Shown here: positions 1-12,377 of the stretch, in pieces
How the letters are laid out: the number at the start of each line of letters is the position of its first letter
Position numbering within the stretch: the stretch's first letter is position 1
Assembly (NCBI GenBank): GCA_025349905.2
Contig: MU624540.1
Location: 52,908 to 116,907 of the forward strand
Direction of reading: 5' to 3'
Source of the DNA: Blastocladiella britannica
Lineage: Eukaryota > Blastocladiomycota > Blastocladiomycetes > Blastocladiales > Blastocladiaceae
Length of the DNA: 64,000 nt
Position numbers and translations under genes: made by a program
Notes under the pieces: generated by a model
Told to the model about the DNA's origin: nothing
The model's database searches: none
What the model saw: only the letters and a program-made list of their open reading frames with translations

Positions 1-318
1 TTTTCCCCTATTCTCATCATCGCCTTCCTTAAGGTCCACGCGGACAAGACAACAACTCCACAAGGCAACAATGGAGACAAGACAAAAGTGCATAATTTTG
101 ATCCCTCAAGCGATGGCTGCCAGTGTCAGTCATAATTTTCAGAATTGGCTAAGTATTTTTGAAATCGTCCTCTTCTCCTCCTCTTTAAAAGTAGAGGAGA
201 ATCGGATCCGCAGCCTTCTTTTGTCTTGTCTTATTGCTGTTGCGCTTGCCGTGGTGTTGTCGGACTGTCCTCGCGTCGCCAAATTAAACAAAATTGTGTT
301 CAAAGAGAAATATTTAAG
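1..318 (+). promoter_or_regulatory. Upstream region of the ELP4 gene
   Basis: No supported coding sequence lies here. The open frames that cross it have no recognisable protein content and overlap each other on both strands. The last 80 nt before the ELP4 start are A-rich (ATTAAACAAAATTGTG, AGAGAAATATTTAAG), which looks like a fungal 5' leader. The window begins inside this spacer, so the promoter may be cut off. Confidence 0.4.
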
Positions 319-1753
319 ATGTCCGCGTTCCGACGTGCTGCCCCAACGACAGCGACAACAGCGACGACGACGGTCCCTACACCTACAGCTGCAGCACCAA
401 ATATAACGGTAACGACACCCCAACGGGCCGCCCTGCCCCCAGGCCTCAAGCTCTCGGCCCACAATGCCGCCGCCCTCCTGTCGACCGGTGTCGGTTCTCT
501 CGACGACCTGCTAGGCGGCGGCCTCCCGCTCGGCACGCTACTGGTGGTGGCAGAGCAAGCCGATGCCCCGCACGCCGCCCTTTTTCTCGGGTACTTTATT
601 GCCCAGGGCCTAGTTCACGGTCACCATGTCCTGGTGGCCTCGGCCGACGCGGATCCACGCGCGATCGCTGGTACTGCTCCTGCTCCCGATGTGCCTTCTT
701 CTACTGGTTCTGGCTCTGGTCGTAAACGTGTGGGTGCATCTGCTGCTGCTGTTGCTGCCAGTAGCAAGTCAGCCAAGGAGGATGAGGATGGCGACAAGCT
801 GACGATTGCTTGGCGGTACAAGAACTTGCCCAAGCGGTCCGAGTCCGCTTCGGATTCTCCTTCAGCTGGTGCTATTGCAACTGGTAGGCTGCTTTACTTT
901 TGCGTTGGATATGCCGCAATAACAAAGTATATTGTCGCATAGGTCCGGCCGCGTACTGCGGGCAATTCGACATGACCCGGCCTCTGTCAGGTGCCGCGCT
1001 CCCGTCGGGCGTATCGCTCGCATCCCACATACTCTCGTGCGATCTCCGCCACGCCGCCTACCCGTTCGAGGCGCTGTACGCGGACATTAAGCGCGGGATC
1101 GAGCAAGGCGGATACCTGTATGTACAGATACTTTCAACCGCGCAGACTTCTACTGACAAAAAATGATGAAAAAACAAAGTGCATCGGCCCCACCGCCAAC
1201 GGACGGCTCGCCGCGCCCCGTCCTCCGCATCGCGATCCACAATGTGCACTCAGTGTACTGGCCCAGCGACGACAATACTTTGCCTTCGTATCGGCACGAA
1301 GCAGCGCGGTTCCTGCACCGGCTCAAGTCTCTGTTGCGCCGGTCGTACGCGGCGGCAGTCGTGACTTGGTCACTCCCCTCTCCCTCCTCTACATCCACGA
1401 CCACCGCCACCGTGACGGGCACCTCGGGCCGTCTGCTGCCCACGTCTCCCGTCGCAGCGCAAGCTGACTACGCAATGACCTTAGCCCCGTTTACCCGCCC
1501 GATCCGATCCGGCGCCAGTGATACGTCGGCAGTGACGGGCCTGGTCCACGTATCCAAGCTGGCACGCGTCAATGCTTTGGTCCCCGCCAGCGTCAAAATC
1601 ACCTCGGGGGCTGTGGGCGTCGACCGGTCGCTGGCGTTTGCGGTAAGGCGGAAACGGTTGGTGGTCGAGGCGTGGTCGTTGCCGCCGTCGCTGGGGGATG
1701 ATCCGAGCGGCAGCGGTGGGGGCACGGCGTGTGCTACGTCGGGTGGGTTCTAG
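319..1753 (+). CDS. ELP4: Elongator complex protein 4 (RecA-fold subunit)
   Basis: Three exons, 319-883, 943-1117 and 1180-1753, give 437 aa. Elp4 is known as part of the Elp4-5-6 hexamer of Elongator, which modifies wobble uridines in tRNA. The family signature is clear: STGVGSLDDLLGGGLPLGTL at about residue 60, then the FLGYFIAQGLVHGHHVLVAS block, then IAWRYKNLPK, and after intron 1 CGQFDMTRPL. Both introns join codons in phase (G|GT, CT|T), and intron 2 has a TACTGAC branch site. Low-complexity Thr/Ala and Ser/Gly inserts separate the conserved blocks. The start at 319 is the first ATG that keeps the N-terminal segment short. Function comes from family knowledge. Confidence 0.88.
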
Positions 1754-1972
1754 GGTTTAGTGACATGAAAGAGGATAATTTATATACAAAATCAGACATG
1801 CGTCGCGCGGGATCACAAAGAGAAACGAACAAGAAGGGGTTGGTCGTAGGGTGGGGAAGGAATGTGTAAAGGTGGGGAAGGAGTGTAAGACAGAAGTAAA
1901 GATGGAAAACAAACAGAAAAAGTCGAAAGAAAAGACAAAAGTAAAAAAAAAGCAAAAGGGAACGAGAAAGGA

Positions 1973-4900
1973 TCAGTCTAGCTTAGTGGCAGACGGCAAT
2001 GGCGGCGGCAGATCAGGGACCAAGTACGCGGCCAATGACGACACTTGGGCGGCGGCGGTAGCGGGGGGAGCAGTAGCGGCAGTGATGGCGATCGCGGTCC
2101 CGCCGGTGGCCTCCAAGAGCTCGTCCAGCATCGGGTCAACGGCATCTACGCTGACCCCACAGCACCGGGCCACAAGCGTGCGGTACTTGTCGAGCACTGC
2201 TGCCGTGACCGGCGGCGCGAGTGGTGGCGGCACCGAGATCGGTGCTGCTGCCGCAGAGCACAACGACGATGCGGATGACGACGACCCCGTAGACGGCGGC
2301 GACGGCGGCCGCGTCAGCGCCGGGGCCGGAAGCACGTGCCCTGCGCGCACCACCTCGGCCACCGCCGACGCTACCGAGGGGACCCGCGACGCCGCTACGG
2401 CCGCCAGCGCCACGTCCGGAGTCGGAATCGATCCGGGCCGCGCGGGAGCGCCCGTGGCCGCCACGTTGCACAAGTCGCCCGCGAGCCCTACCAGCGCTTG
2501 TCGGACCGAGCGAAGCAGGTCGGGCCACAGTGCCGTCAGAGCCGGAGCGGTCATGGACGACGCGGGTGGAGCTGCTGGGGATGCGGGCGACGGGATGCCC
2601 GATGCCGGTTCGGTCCGCATTCTAGGAAGGTCCACGTCCATGGCGGTATCGTCGCCTTCATTGGCGGGAAGGACGACTTGACCGTCGTCGTGATGAAGAA
2701 GCGTAGCGATCCGATTCTCGGCCGGTGGCGTGGCAATCGTCTGCAGGGACACGAGCGCCAACGCCGAGTCGGCGAGCGCGTGCATCGCTGCCGCCTCCGA
2801 CGCCATGAACGGAGCGGCCGCGGTGGTGGCTGGCGGGGTCATGGGCGTGATCCCGTTCCCATTGGCGGTTACTGATGATGTCGTCGTTGAAGGGGGTAAG
2901 GATGGCGGCAGCAGGACACCGAGCATCATGGCGTCCTCGTCGCGGGCCCGCGCATCCACCACGTACATGCCTTCCATCAACGCATGCGTTTCCACCAGCC
3001 GGCCCACCAGGTACGCGACATGCACGTCGGCCGGGATCGCGCCGCGTTGCTGCTGTTGCATGGCTAGGAGCTCAGACGGCGTGCGGAGGAACTGACCCAG
3101 CAGTGGCGGCGGCGGGGCGGTTGCATTTGCTGGCCAGAGTCCATTGATGCCATTCGGAGTGACAGTGGCAGTGGCAGTAGCAGGGTGTTGGTGATAAGAG
3201 GCGAGCCGGTGGCGCACGTCGAGATCACCCAGCGCATTGGCACGGCCCCGAATCCGACCAGCGGCAAGCACCGCATCGTCGTCGTCCTCATCATCGTCGT
3301 CCATATCTACATGCATCGCATCACCGTCGTCCAAGTCGGCGGCGGCCCGGAAATGGCTGTCGTCAATAACATCGTAGTCGTCATCATCGTCGTCGTCGAC
3401 GTCAAGTGTCCTCGCCGCCGCCGCCGCCGCCCCAGGCAATAGCAACGCGACCGCGGCCCTTCGGCGTCGTTTCTCCGCGACCTGGTCGGCCGTCATTCCC
3501 CGGTCGTTCCGAACCGCCCTGGAAGCGCCCGCATCCAAAAAGATCTGGCCAATCCGCGTGAGTCCCGCCCGCGCAGCCAAATGCAACGCCGTGTCCCCAT
3601 TCCGGTCCTGGGCGTCAGTGAATGCGGGCGGCACTCCTCGGCGGTGCATGAGTTCCGTCAAGTAGTATTCGGCGGCGCGGCGTTTCGGCACGTCGGCGGC
3701 GGCTGCGGCAACAATGTGGTGCAGGACCGTCTGGCCCCGATTGTCGGCCACCAGCGTACCCGTATCGCCCACGACCGCCAGCACGTCGCGGAACGACCGG
3801 TGCGTAAAGTTGTCGTCGAACCGCACCGCCCACATCAGTGGGGTGGTGTCATCGTCGGTTGCTCGCTGCGACAGTAGCCGCGTGGTGGCGGCGGCGGCTG
3901 TTGGTGCAGCAGTGCTCGTCGCCGCCGTTGAAGCAGTGGTAATGAGAGCAGCAGCAGCGCGATCGCTGGCGGTCCGCGCCAGCTGATACATGCAGTCCGC
4001 GCGCGCCAGTGCCGCCGCCCAGTGCATGGCCGAGTGCCCGGCCTCGTCAAGCGGCAAGTCTAAGGGCATGTCCGGCGGCGGGTTGGCCAGCAACCGCGGC
4101 AGCTCGCCGCGTTCCAGCAGCCCGTGGATCAGTTCCTCGCGCCACTGCATGGACCTAGCCACCGCCGTGGGCGAAATTGACGCCCGGCGGGCCGTGGCCG
4201 CGGACGTGGAGACTGTTCGCGGCCGACCGGAGCCTGCTGTTCCGGCTGCGACAGACGAGACCGAAGTGGCCGACGTGGTGCGTGCGCGCTTGGTCGCGGG
4301 CGCCACGGACCCGATCCCGTCAGCGGCTGTCCGTTTCTTGCGCCGCGGAGTTGGCGGCGACGGCGCGTCGTGATCGTGCATCGGCGGTGGCGGCGGGGGC
4401 GGTGATGATAGTTCCGACGCACTGACGCCGTGGTCGGCTAGCGGCAGCGGTGGTGGCGAGGGCGGCATCGCACCATTTAAGCGTGCGATCCGGTCGTGGT
4501 CCGAAGGCGTGGACCGGCCACCACGGAGCGGCGATGGGTGCACATGCAGTGGGTGGAGGTGATGGCCGGACGACGACGACGTTGACGACGACGATGTGGC
4601 ACTGCTTGCGCGCTCGCGTGCCGAAGCAGCACCGTTCCGCGGTGGAGTCGGGGCCGATGCTCGGGCTGCAGCGGCAGCGGCAGCGGCAGGCGTGATCCGA
4701 CGCGTCCGCTCCGTCGGCATGGGCTCGCCATCGCGTTCCGGGTCAAAGTCGATCAGCGGGCCGAGGAACCGACGTACGCGGAACTGGTCCGAGATCTCGA
4801 CGCCGCGTTGGTGGGGGACCCTATCCAAGAAAATATATCATAAATTGGCAAGAAGCTTTTAATGCCATTAAGAGGGGACAGTACCAAGTGCCCTGGTACT

Positions 4901-5878
4901 TGCCGTATCCGCCCTGGACCTTTTCGTGGGTCCCCGTCTGGATCTCGCGCTCGAGAATGCGGGTGCGGTTGGCCTTTTCAATGTTAGCGAGCTTGAGGAT
5001 CTGGGTGGCATTGAGCCAGTTGTCCTTGCATCGGCGCATGAGGTCGATTCCTTTTTTTTATAGGGTGTGTGAATGACCATTGCAAGTGTGGATCCGTTTG
5101 ATGAGATGCAAAAAAAGGCAAAGCCACAAAATTTGAGAAAAATACCATTGACGCGCATCTCCCACACATGGATCCCGCTGTAAGTGGCGGTGGAAATGTG
5201 CGGATTACTGGTCGGTACACGCGTCGGCACGCGCTGGTCACCTTTTGGCGCGCGTCCGCGGGCCGACGGCGCGGGTGGCGGCGGTGCCATGGTCGCATTC
5301 GCGGCAATGGTGGCGGAGGATGACTCGGGCGTGCGCACACGCGTTGTTGTCGATGCACTGGCGCTGGCTGCCATATTGCGCGTCGACAATGGCACCGCCG
5401 ACGGTACGGGTGGTGGGGGTGGCGGAGCCGTAGTAGTGGTGATGGTCGGCGGCGACGGCAGTAATGCGGTGCGCAATGGCGTGGAGGTGACGGTGGTGAC
5501 GGTGGTGGTGGAGGTGAGTTGAGGAACGTGGAACGCGACCTGTGGCGCCGTCAGTGCAACCGATGACGAAGACGATGAAGACGACGACGGCGCCAAGGCC
5601 AGTGAGGAAAGTGAACGGCCTGGGATAGCAGCCATTGCCGGCAATCCACTGACATTGGTGGTAGAGGTAAGAATGGAAGTAATGGGCGTCAGCGCATGAA
5701 GCGAGCGCATTTGATCGGACACGGCCAAGAGGGATCGCGAGGGACCAGTTGCTGCTGCCGACGCGCTCGCTAGCATTGGTGCAGCCGGTATTGCGTGGCG
5801 GTCAATCACAGTATGGGTGCCGACTGGTGTCACTGTCGGTGGGTCAGGCTCGGCCACCGTGGGGGGAGGGGCGGTCAT
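1973..5878 (-). CDS. APSES/KilA-N plus ankyrin transcription factor (Mbp1/Res/Swi6 type)
   Basis: Exons on the minus strand are 5878-5146, 5050-4885 and 4820-1973 (1248 aa). Exon 1 ends and exon 2 opens inside the KilA-N/APSES DNA-binding domain (about residues 232-320): [13 protein letters not shown], then [12 protein letters not shown], then [14 protein letters not shown], which matches fungal MBF/SBF subunits. Three ankyrin repeats follow near residues 550-745 ([31 protein letters not shown]). The spacers are Ala-, Ser- and Pro-rich with an acidic D/E tract. This family binds MCB/SCB sites and drives G1/S transcription; the exact paralogue cannot be fixed. The frame is open further upstream to an ATG at 5974, through a Lys-rich stretch from a T run. 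I prefer 5878. Confidence 0.87.
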
Positions 5879-6392
5879 GACTTTTTTTTTTTTTCGTGCT
5901 TTGGTTTTTTTCTTTTGGGGGTCCTCTTTTTTGCGTCCTTTGAAAGAGGAGGAGTGAGGATTGAAATGAATCAATTGAGCAGGCGACGCGTTGCTTTGTT
6001 AATTTAAATCGGGTGACGCGCGAAATGGGACGCGTCAGTCGAAAAGAGTGCGATTTTGGTGATTTCTTTTTTGATGGAAAAGGGTTGGCGGGCGTGTCCT
6101 ACGAAAATAGAAAAGAACACGGACGGAATGCGCAAGGAATGAAGAATGAAAAGAGAAAAAAACGCGTGATGCAGGGCGGGAGGAGACAAATGCCTGGGCG
6201 GTGTGGCAAAGGGGAAGGTGGTGGTGTGGCAGTCTCCAAACGTAAATGCTGAGTGCGGCCGCGTGCGAAAGAGTCGACGCTCTTTTCGAATTTCCCATCA
6301 GCACGCACTAAGAATCTATTTTCCCATTCCGCGCGTACTTTGTATTGGCTACGCTGCTTTATACCAAAACCTTAACGTACGCAGCAACATAC
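5879..6392. promoter_or_regulatory. Divergent intergenic region
   Basis: About 510 nt separate the APSES gene (minus) from a small unknown gene (plus). It includes a 13-nt T run at 5882-5894 just upstream of the APSES start, A-rich segments and TTTGTATTGGC-like sequence. No convincing coding sequence, RNA gene or repeat is seen. Confidence 0.4.
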
Positions 6393-6949
6393 ATGTCCGC
6401 CGCAATTCGCATTGGCAGCGGCCCACAGTCGCCCCTAGACGCGGCCATGGCAACGGCCCCGACCTCACTGGACGATCGCGAGTCCCTGGGCGTGCTCTCT
6501 GCCCGCACCACCGCCTTGTCGGTCTTGTCACGACCCGACGACCTGCTCTTGATGTCGTTGGCTGCTTCGGCGCCCCTGGCTCCCGAATTGGTCCTGGCCG
6601 CCAAGTCCATGAGCGCACCGCCCGTGGTTCTTTCTCGACGCAGTGCTTCTGGCAACAGTCTGCCCCCTTCATCTGGCCCGGTGGTGCGGCTGTTGATTTG
6701 TTTTTTAGCGTCCGCGTCTCATTATACGATCAACAGTCCGTGACTGCCCTTCGCATGGCCGCCATGCGCCAGCTCAGTGGTATTCCAATGCGACACGTCG
6801 TTGCTGCCTCGAGTGGACATGTGGCAGCAAGCGCTGGGGTGCGCGGATCGCCATCGGCCGCCATCCAGCTGCCGTACCCTATCACCAACGCGCCTTCGCC
6901 GTCCTCATCCGCTTCTGCCCGAGATACTGGGAGGTATGGGTACCCTTGA
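6393..6949 (+). CDS. Small protein of unknown function
   Basis: Two exons, 6393-6680 and 6737-6949, join in phase 0 to give 166 aa. No domain is recognised. The N-terminal half has acidic and hydrophobic stretches (SLDDRESLGVL, DDLLLMSLAASAPLAPELVL) that could form helices; the C-terminal half is Ala/Ser/Pro-rich and ends in RYGYP. The donor GTGGTG is weak and a second acceptor (TTTTTTAG near 6708) is possible, so the splice model is uncertain. The stop lies 19 nt from the end of the convergent F-box gene. It could be non-coding. Confidence 0.45.
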
Positions 6950-6968
6950 AAGGAATATATATATACCT

Positions 6969-8848
6969 TTACCCCTCCACCTCGGCGAAAAACACCGACA
7001 GCGTTGGATGTTTCCACCACCCGACTACGCGATCTCTGGCATTGCCGTCATCCAACCCGACCATGTGGAGCGTGATGCGGTCCAGCAGCGGCGCGTACGT
7101 GCGCGCCCACTCGCTCGCCATGAGTGCTGCCGACGACGCGGCGGCTGCAGCGGCGGTACTGGCTCGCCGATGATCGCTGACGCTGCCTCGCCTGCTGCCT
7201 CCTTGGCCATGAGACTCATTGACGTCCACGTCCACCAATGCAGCCGCTGCGGCCGCCGCTGCCGCCTCGGTGCGTTCAGTCTCTTGCCGGTTCCAGTCGT
7301 CCAGCGACGCGTACAAGTGCACCTCGTTCGGCGACCGGATCCACCCGGCGACCGACAGCGACACGCAACACGCGTCATCATGCAGCTTCGATCTCTCTCC
7401 ATCTCCAGGCGGTGTGCCTCGCCCCTGACTGCCGTTACCAGTAGTCCCAAACGACCCGACACCGACGCTAATGGTGATTCGGCCCGAGATATCGACTCCG
7501 CCGGGTCCGGGCCGCCGCAGGATCGTTTGAAACGGGAGCCGATCCAGCGGCGGGCAGTGTCGCGTCAGGTCAATGCGGATCGCTGGTAACAGCGCCGGCG
7601 CGTGCGGGTTGGCTAGAAGGCCGACCAGCGCGATTGAGCGCGGCACCGTGGAATTAGGGCGGGTGAATCCGGCGAGGCGGCGCTGGATGAATGTTGGTTT
7701 GGACCGTTTGCGGTGACCAACAGGAACGGGATTCGAATGCTCTGGTGGTTCCACGTTGGGAGGAGACGGCACGCGATTCAACCGGGTAGCCAGCACCACG
7801 AACGCGCCGCCGAGCCCCGAATCCACCGGCTCAAAAGTGCCCACGATCCACGGCCCGACCGCGATCGCCCGGTACACGGTCGGAAACGAGAGCGGCACCG
7901 CTACCACCGCCGCCAGTGGGGCCGGACCGCCCACATCACCGCCGCCAGTTGTCATCGTGTCTCGGGAATGGTTGTTCATGGCCAAGTCGGCCGCCGACTC
8001 GGACTCGACCCAGCTGACGGCGACCGCGTGCATGCTGCGAATCGACCGCGGAATGCGCGTGCGCTCGCGATGCGACAGATCCGCACAGTGCATGTCTGTG
8101 AGCCGGGACGCCGTCCCGCCGCCAAGGGTCGGCCATTCGCACGTCCCGCATGTGAACGGCGATGGAGGGAGCGAATGCAACCGCGAGCGCAGGGACAGGT
8201 GCATCGGGTACGGCTCGAACCGGTTCGTGCATCGATCGAGCGCAATGCCCGCGTACTGCCGGTTATGGTGGTGATGTTTTGAGGTGCTGTCTGCGAGGGG
8301 GGACCACGACGACGATGGAAATGATGGCGGAAGAGAGTACCACCGCAGCGACGCACGGTACCGAGCCGAGGCGTCGTGTGCGAGGAGGAACCTAAATGCG
8401 TTATTCATATCAGGTCCATCCATGTCCCAGCACTTGATGAAATTGACCAATACCAGTAGCGCGAGGTCAGAGCCAGATTCAAGTACTCGTCCAGATCAAG
8501 GTAGTTGAGAATGGCGAGGTGCACGTCGCCAGGGAACCCGTCAATGGCCAGTCCCGGCGACAACGTGGTCGTATTGGCGCCATCAACGGCCAAAAAAGGG
8601 TCGGGAACCCAGGATCCGGGCAACTCGGCGCCAGAAAACGCTGGGTGGCGTGTAAGCGAGATGCGCGAGAGCCACGACCGGCGGGGGGACAGGGGCGAGA
8701 GGTGGGCGACGGCGTGGAACCATGGCAGCGGGGGTGGCGCACGCTGGCGCTGTTGGCGTGGTGGGATGTGGAGTGCGACATGATCGTCCACTGGCGGCCG
8801 GGGATCATCATTATCCGTGGCAGCAGCACGGACCAGAAGCTGTCCCAT
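6969..8848 (-). CDS. F-box protein
   Basis: Exons 8848-8454 and 8391-6969 give 605 aa; the 62-nt intron (GTATTG...TTTAG) joins TG|G in phase. The F-box is near residues 95-135: FPGDVHLAILNYLDLDEYLNLALTSRYW, with the usual LxxLD..eL.. pattern. F-box proteins recruit substrates to SCF ubiquitin ligases through Skp1. The rest (about 470 aa) has no repeat I recognise, neither LRR, WD40 nor Kelch, but has scattered aromatic blocks (CGTCEWPTLGG, VAGWIRSPNEVHLYASLDDW, WKHPTLSVFFAEVEG at the C terminus) and an Ala-rich linker. The substrate is unknown. Confidence 0.72.
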
Positions 8849-9020
8849 TTTTTTTACCTGCCTCCTTGACCAAGGTTTGGGAAATCAATGAAAGGTACAC
8901 GTCAAGAACTTCGAGTTGAGAGTTGGCCTGCCTCTCTTCAAACGTCCACTTGGAGACCACATACTGGCAGGCTAACCTCTGACCACGACAAGCGAAAGAA
9001 AAATAAACAATATACCAATA

Positions 9021-11123
9021 ATGCGCTCTGGACGCGTTGCCAAGTCCCTGGCTCTCGCGCTCGTGATCCTCCTGGTGTCGGTCCTGACCTGGTCCGCCTC
9101 TGCGCGGCCCCAAGGGGACTTGGACCTGCCCCCTCTTGGCTCTGACGATGGCGGCATGGACGTTGATCCGTATGACGGCGTGGACGACGGCCTTGACTTC
9201 CTCGAGGACCTGATTGTATTATTTTTCAGTTATCATCGATCAGGAGGCCACCCTATTAAAATATTGCGACGCCCTGCACGCAACAGGACGAGGAACTGCT
9301 CTCGAACCGTATCTGCTTTGCCATGAACGCCAAAGATCGTATCCCTGGCGGCCAGGATGCTTACGTTGAAGGTATTCATATTTTTTTGGTGGTTCCACTG
9401 CTAGCTCACGCGAAAGCTGTGAAAAAATAGTGAAGTACGTCCCTCCATCGCAGGGCGCTTCCGCGCTGGCCATTTACAACCTGCTCGATCAGCCCCTCAT
9501 GGGTCGGGCCTTGGTACTTTAACGACTTTTCCCTACACCGGACCGAAATCGAACCTCACACTCTTGCATACACGAAAAAAAAGACCTCGAACCAAATCGA
9601 ATACCTTTGCTCGGATATTGCCGCATCGAGTGGGGACTGCGGGCCGACGGGACAGATCGTGTTTTCCACCTCGTCCAAGACCGTCAAACAGCTGCACGCC
9701 CCCGTGCTGTCCATTGTGACCAATTTCGCCCAGGTCTCGCTGCCGTATGCGGTGCGGTACAATGTCACCAAGACGGGCCTCTACTGTCTCATTGGCATGC
9801 CGCTGGGAGGCCTGTTTGACGAGACCATCTCGGACGCCGAGCTCAAGTACGTCAACGCGCACGGCCTGTTGCCTGCGATCGATTACCCGAAAATGCCGGT
9901 GCGTCCATTATTTCTTAAATCTTTATCTGTTTGACTAAAGAACGTAAAAAAAAAACAGTTTGTCGGATTCACTTGCCTGATCTACCTCACCGTGTTTTTG
10001 CTTTGGATGGGCAAATCCGCCATGCACTGGAACGAGATCCTGCCCATTCAAAAGTACATTTCGGGTGTGATTGCGTTCCTCGTGTTTGAGACCGCCATCA
10101 ACTACTTTTACCTGCTTGACTGGTTCGTTTTTATCGGTTTTCTTTGCTTTCTCGGCAATTCATATATAATCAAATAGGAATAACCGCGGAGAGCAATCGT
10201 GGGCCCTGCTGGTCCTGTCGGCGTTGCTCAACTCGGCACGCAACTCGGTCTCGCTTTTTATCCTGCTGATCGTGTCGCTCGGGTACGGTGTGCTCAAGCC
10301 GTCGCTTGGGGATGACATGAAGCGGTGCCAGATCCTTGCCGCCGTGCACCTGGTGTTTGGAGCGCTGTACACGGGCTTCACGCTCAAGCAATCGGACCAC
10401 AAGTCCCCCTTTATCTTGCTGGTAGCGCTGCCGCTGGCAATCACACTGACGGCGTTCTATATCTGGACGCTGACGGCATTGACCGCCACTACACAGCACT
10501 TGCAGCTGCGGCGCCAGCACTTCAAGCTGCACATGTACACGATCCTGTGGCGAGTGCTGCTGTTTGCCGGAATCAACTTGGCGCTGTACTTTATCACCAA
10601 CGCGGTGTGGTTTGCCCGGCGCGACGACGTGGTGTTTGTGGCGCGGTGGTGGCCGTACCGGTGGTTCGTGGTCGACGGGTGGCTCAACGCCCTGTACTCG
10701 GTGGCGATGCTCGCGGTGTGCTGGCAGTGGCGCCCGACCGAAAACAATGCCCGGTACGGACTGGAAGAGATCTTGGCCGATCCGCTCGAGGACGAGTTTG
10801 AGCTGGGCGACGGCGAGTACGACGCAGTGGTTGCGCCGTGGGAGACGGGCGCAGCGCAACGCGACCGTCGTGCTGGCGCCGCTGCCGGCGCGTCCGGTGG
10901 CGGTGCTGCCGCTGCCGCTGCTGCTGGCTCGACGGGCAAACCCGAATCCAGTGGCGAGGTGGTGTTTGCGCTCGACTCGGACTCGGAAGACGATGACGAC
11001 CACGATGACGGACAAGGGCACACGTACGGGCCCGGAAACTCCCTGGGAGAGGCCATGTTGCGGTCGCGGTCGCCGAGTCCACAGCGCGGGCGCACGGGCC
11101 GGCCGAGTTCCGAGAGCTTGTGA
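9021..11123 (+). CDS. PTM1: PTM1/GPR107-like (GOST family) seven-pass membrane protein
   Basis: Six exons, 9021-9215, 9287-9371, 9431-9513, 9584-9898, 9959-10122 and 10178-11123, give 595 aa. An N-terminal signal peptide (LALALVILLVSVLTWSASA) precedes a lumenal domain that ends in TKTGLYCLIG. Seven membrane helices follow, with the family motifs FLVFETAINYFYLLDWNNRG and LHMYTILWRVLLFAGINLALYF. The C-terminal tail is acidic and disordered. In the GOST/lung-7TM family these are Golgi-endosome trafficking proteins. The 70-nt intron 9514-9583 is open in a shifted frame and mimics coding sequence; I call it an intron because donor GTACTT, acceptor AAAAAAAAG and phase all agree. Confidence 0.82.
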
Positions 11124-11223
11124 TTTGTTTTCTATAATTTTCCTGATCAACAAAAATCCCATTTAATAATCGGATCCCCTCACGGATCCATATTTTAATT
11201 CAAATCATAGAATATATAGTAGA

Positions 11224-12231
11224 ATGGCCACTATGGACAAGGTTCCCTCGGCGTCCAATACAAACACGAATGTAGGCGGCGCGGTCGGGATCGCCGCCGA
11301 CGATTACCAGCACGCCAAGGAGCGCACACCGTACGATCTGCTGGTGGAACGCGTGTACATCTGGTACACGCAAGTCTCTGCCGCCGTCGACGCCTACTGC
11401 CCGCCGATCCCGACGTTTCTCGTATCTGCCGCCGCAATGCTGGTTTGGATCTCTCAAAAAAAACTCTTTGAATGTGGTTTGAAATTCATATCCGATATTT
11501 AAAATGGACAGGTATTCGCAGTCTTGAACATTGTGTACTTTTCAACCTCAGTCAGCAATGAAGACTTGCTGGCAAGAACGTTTATGGGCACAACGACGCC
11601 GAACCCCGCATTTGAGTGGCTGTATTTCATGGAAGTGGTGTTTTCGGGCCTCTCGCTGCTGATTGTATGCCCGACGTTCCTGCACAAGCCGTCATGGAGC
11701 AGCAAGGCGGGCAAGCAGACTGTTCTGTGGCTGACGCGAGCTGTGCGCCAATTTTTTTTTGTTCATGCATGGATCCAATGGAGCTAAACGTAAAGTGTAC
11801 AGGTGGCCGTGGTCTGCGCAACCGCCATGTTTGCGTCGTCCGCGATGCTCCTGATGAGCGACAACTTGGGCCTCGCGATCGGCGACCCATGCTCTTCGAA
11901 CCCCACCAGCTTCCCGAACGCTGCGATGGCCGGAGTGTCGACCGCCAGTGGGTGTGCGCTGCAGACCTATGTGCTGATCAAGAAGGTGCTCATGTACATG
12001 AACCTGTTTGTGGTGGCGGGCATGTGCCATGCAACGGTGACGGCCGCGGTGTGGCTGCACCAGCGCGTGTACGAGGCGGTAGCGCAACTGCAGGCGGTGG
12101 AGCTGGCGCGGTCGACCGACAAGATGACGCAGCTCAAGGCGCTCGACGGGCTTTGCGGCGGCGCGCATGGTGGCGGTACGACTACGGGATCGCGCGACGT
12201 GGTGGTGGAGAAGACGGTGGCTGTTGTGTGA
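11224..12231 (+). CDS. Four-pass membrane protein of unknown function
   Basis: Exons 11224-11442, 11512-11742 and 11803-12231, all phase 0, give 292 aa. Four hydrophobic segments are visible: TFLVSAAAMLVFAVLNIVYF, FMEVVFSGLSLLIV, VAVVCATAMFASSAMLLM and YMNLFVVAGMCHATVTAAVW. A short cytosolic-looking N terminus and a charged C-terminal tail (AQLQAVELARSTDKMTQLKAL) flank them. No family is recognised. It follows the PTM1 gene by 100 nt on the same strand. Introns 1 and 2 carry A and T runs typical of this window. Confidence 0.65.
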
Positions 12232-12377
12232 TTGCTGTTGTGTGAAATGATCACTTTCACGTTTTTTTAGCAACATGCCAGAAAAATGGCGCACGCTGGC
12301 ACGAATTTCGATGACATTCAAATAGCTGGGCGAGCGCTCTTTCTCTCGCTCCTGTAATTCATAGAATAGTAGCGGAA

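Noticed and set aside
71..406. ORF at the left edge
   Set aside because: Composition is unlike genes here, it overlaps the ELP4 start in another frame, and it has no recognisable motif.
9514..9583. Open frame in a PTM1 intron that reads like coding sequence
   Set aside because: It is out of frame with exon 3, whereas removing 70 nt with GTACTT/AAAG sites restores the family-like protein.
10170..11162. Long minus-strand ORF opposite the PTM1 last exon
   Set aside because: Antisense shadow of a conserved membrane domain, no family-like content.
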